This document shows, piece by piece, positions 60,479 through 61,311 of a stretch of DNA of 61,311 nt. The stretch spans positions 1-61,311 of the forward strand of contig JARLHE010000042.1 in NCBI GenBank assembly GCA_031292385.1, read 5' to 3'. The stretch comes from Oligoflexia bacterium. Its GTDB lineage: Bacteria > Bdellovibrionota > UBA1018. Each line of letters opens with the position of its first letter. Position 1 is the first letter of the stretch. The notes beneath the pieces were generated by a model. That model worked only from the letters and a program-made list of their open reading frames with translations. It was not told the origin of the DNA and did no database searches. A program made the position numbers and the translations under genes.

Positions 60479-61051
60479 ATGGAAACGCATTTAAATCGTC
60501 CTGCAAGTACTGCCACTCCGATTTTTCAGGCGGGAACGACTGTGATTTACCCAATGCTGGGTAAATGCACCGTGATCGGCTGCGAAGAAAAATCGATCGG
60601 GGGAAAAACCCTGGCGTTTTATAAGCTCGAAGTTCAGAGATCCTCTTTTTCTCGCTCCTCACGGCAGGATCCTGCCGTTTGGATCCCCGTTAACGCGGCA
60701 AAAGAGCAGGGATTGAGGGCTCCGCTACAAGCTGAAAATGTCCCCGAGATTTTCGCGATTTTCGCAAGCCGCGAATATTTCTTCGAAATTCAACGCCCCT
60801 GGAATCAACTCCAGCCGGAATTGGAACGGACCATTCGCCTCGAAGGGGCGATCGGCTTGGCCAAAGTCTCCAGCTACCTTTTCGTGCTCAAGAAAAAACA
60901 GATCGTTCCAAGCCCGGAAGTGAACCGTTTCTCCGAAGCGGTCGACCGCCTGCTCTACCGCGAGCTCTCTGAAGCCACCGGTGAGCCCATTCGCGCCTTG
61001 GAAGAAAAAACCAAAAAACTGATGCGTCCCAAACTCACGCTCGACCACTAA
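60479..61051 (+). CDS. CarD/CdnL-family transcription regulator
   Basis: The 190-residue protein has an N-terminal RNAP-interacting domain (TTVIYPMLGKCTVIGCEEKS, YKLEVQ and WIPVNAAKEQGLRAP) of the CarD/TRCF fold and a helical C-terminal part (SPEVNRFSEAVDRLLYREL). CdnL-type proteins bind RNA polymerase beta and stabilise open complexes, often at rRNA promoters. ATG 60479 follows GGGGAGAG. The gene is convergent with the rRNA operon that ends at 61185, and between them lie repeat copy 3 and a shared hairpin. Confidence 0.82.
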   Translation: METHLNRPASTATPIFQAGTTVIYPMLGKCTVIGCEEKSIGGKTLAFYKLEVQRSSFSRSSRQDPAVWIPVNAAKEQGLRAPLQAENVPEIFAIFASREYFFEIQRPWNQLQPELERTIRLEGAIGLAKVSSYLFVLKKKQIVPSPEVNRFSEAVDRLLYRELSEATGEPIRALEEKTKKLMRPKLTLDH

Positions 61052-61090
61052 GCGCACGCGCGTGAAGATTCGCGCGGATTCGCCTGCGCG

Positions 61091-61137
61091 GCGCGAGAGC
61101 CGAGCTCACGAAGTGAGCGGAGATTCGCGCCTATAAA
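61091..61137 (+). repeat. Dispersed about 45-bp repeat, copy 3
   Basis: It reads GCGCGAGAGCCGAGCTCACG then AAGTGAGCGGAGATTCGCGC and CTATAAA. The core here has a perfect hairpin (GCTCACGAAGTGAGC), while copies 1 and 2 have AGCGAAC in place of AGCTCAC. It lies 40 bp after the CarD-like stop and directly before the terminator hairpin. Confidence 0.85.
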
Positions 61138-61177
61138 AAAAAAGCCCTCTATCGATATTTCGACAGAGGGCTTTTGA
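61136..61177 (-). terminator. Terminator of the rRNA operon (shared with CarD-like gene)
   Basis: The stem AAAGCCCTCT(A/G)TCGA with ATAT loop ends in a long A-run on the plus strand, which is a T-run of eight or more on the minus strand, directly after the 5S rRNA. The other side has a shorter TTTT, so it may also end the plus-strand CarD-like transcript. Confidence 0.85.
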
Positions 61178-61184
61178 AATAAAT

Positions 61185-61301
61185 GGGGGCATCGAGCTAG
61201 GTTAGCGCCGAGCTTCCTCGGTACTAGGATCGCCGTGCGCGGGCTTAACTTCTGAGTTCGAGATGGGATCAGGTGGAACCCCGCGGCTATAGACACCCCC
61301 A
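61185..61301 (-). rRNA. rrf: 5S ribosomal RNA
   Basis: On the minus strand the sequence begins TGGGGGTGTCTATAGC, ends GATGCCCCCA and pairs at its ends, as in 5S rRNA. The conserved loop ATCTCGAACTCAGAAGTTAA (minus strand) and the CCACCTGATCCCATC segment are standard 5S features. Length is about 117 nt. The 23S gene should lie outside the window, to the right. Confidence 0.93.
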
Positions 61302-61311
61302 AACTGGTTGA

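Overview
The window looks like the chromosome of a Gram-negative bacterium of the Bdellovibrionota / delta-proteobacterial type. The reasons are a TIGR02147-family regulator (a family known mainly from Bdellovibrio and Fibrobacter), an alternative complex III plus caa3 oxidase respiratory island, lipid A and BAM genes, a CarD-like regulator, an Rsm22 methyltransferase, a PEGA-like Ser/Thr kinase and many short secreted proteins of unknown function. No insertion sequence, prophage, tRNA or CRISPR array was seen. This lineage call is inference from gene content.

Layout. 1-2273: end of an MFS transporter, a small membrane protein, a secreted protein and the TIGR02147 regulator. 2288-14902: respiratory island, almost all on the minus strand (actA-actB-actD-actE-actF, then sco-coxB-coxA-coxC-coxD), with ctaB on plus between them; the quinol-binding subunit gene actC is not in its usual place. 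15057-23404: polysaccharide deacetylase, a PLP sulfur-metabolism enzyme, and a signalling group (SpoIIE-type phosphatase, outer membrane protein, HD-GYP protein, response regulator, Ser/Thr kinase). 23438-29807: mpl, a serine hydrolase preceded by a candidate 22-residue membrane peptide, a strongly folded 118-bp element, an FAD oxidoreductase, an L,D-transpeptidase, a glycosyltransferase and ssb.

30003-30844 is the oddest patch: two divergent four-helix-bundle (23S-rRNA-intervening-sequence-type) genes, one internally deleted, share a near-perfect 32-35 bp inverted repeat as their leader and carry heptamer tandem repeats and related GC-rich motifs at their 3' ends. 30856-40109 holds translation and envelope genes (rsm22, rsmB, sppA, rpsA, a PlsC-like acyltransferase, an SDR).

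40189-56198 is one long minus-strand envelope block: trxB, lysS, lolC, lolD, bamA, ompH/skp, lpxD, lpxA, lpxB, lpxK, an LpxL-type acyltransferase, a DUF3108 lipoprotein, a GT9 and a GT4. It covers lipid A assembly, core glycosylation, lipoprotein release and outer-membrane protein insertion. lpxB appears to start at CTG, adding 22 conserved residues. 56234-61301: a small protein, rhomboid protease, methylmalonyl-CoA epimerase, a secreted Cys-rich protein with a long Gly-Met-Tyr repeat domain, a 38-residue very basic peptide, a CarD-like regulator, and a 5S rRNA at the right edge that marks the end of a minus-strand rRNA operon.

A roughly 45-bp dispersed repeat occurs three times (33321, 36047, 61091), always in the same orientation just ahead of a strong hairpin.
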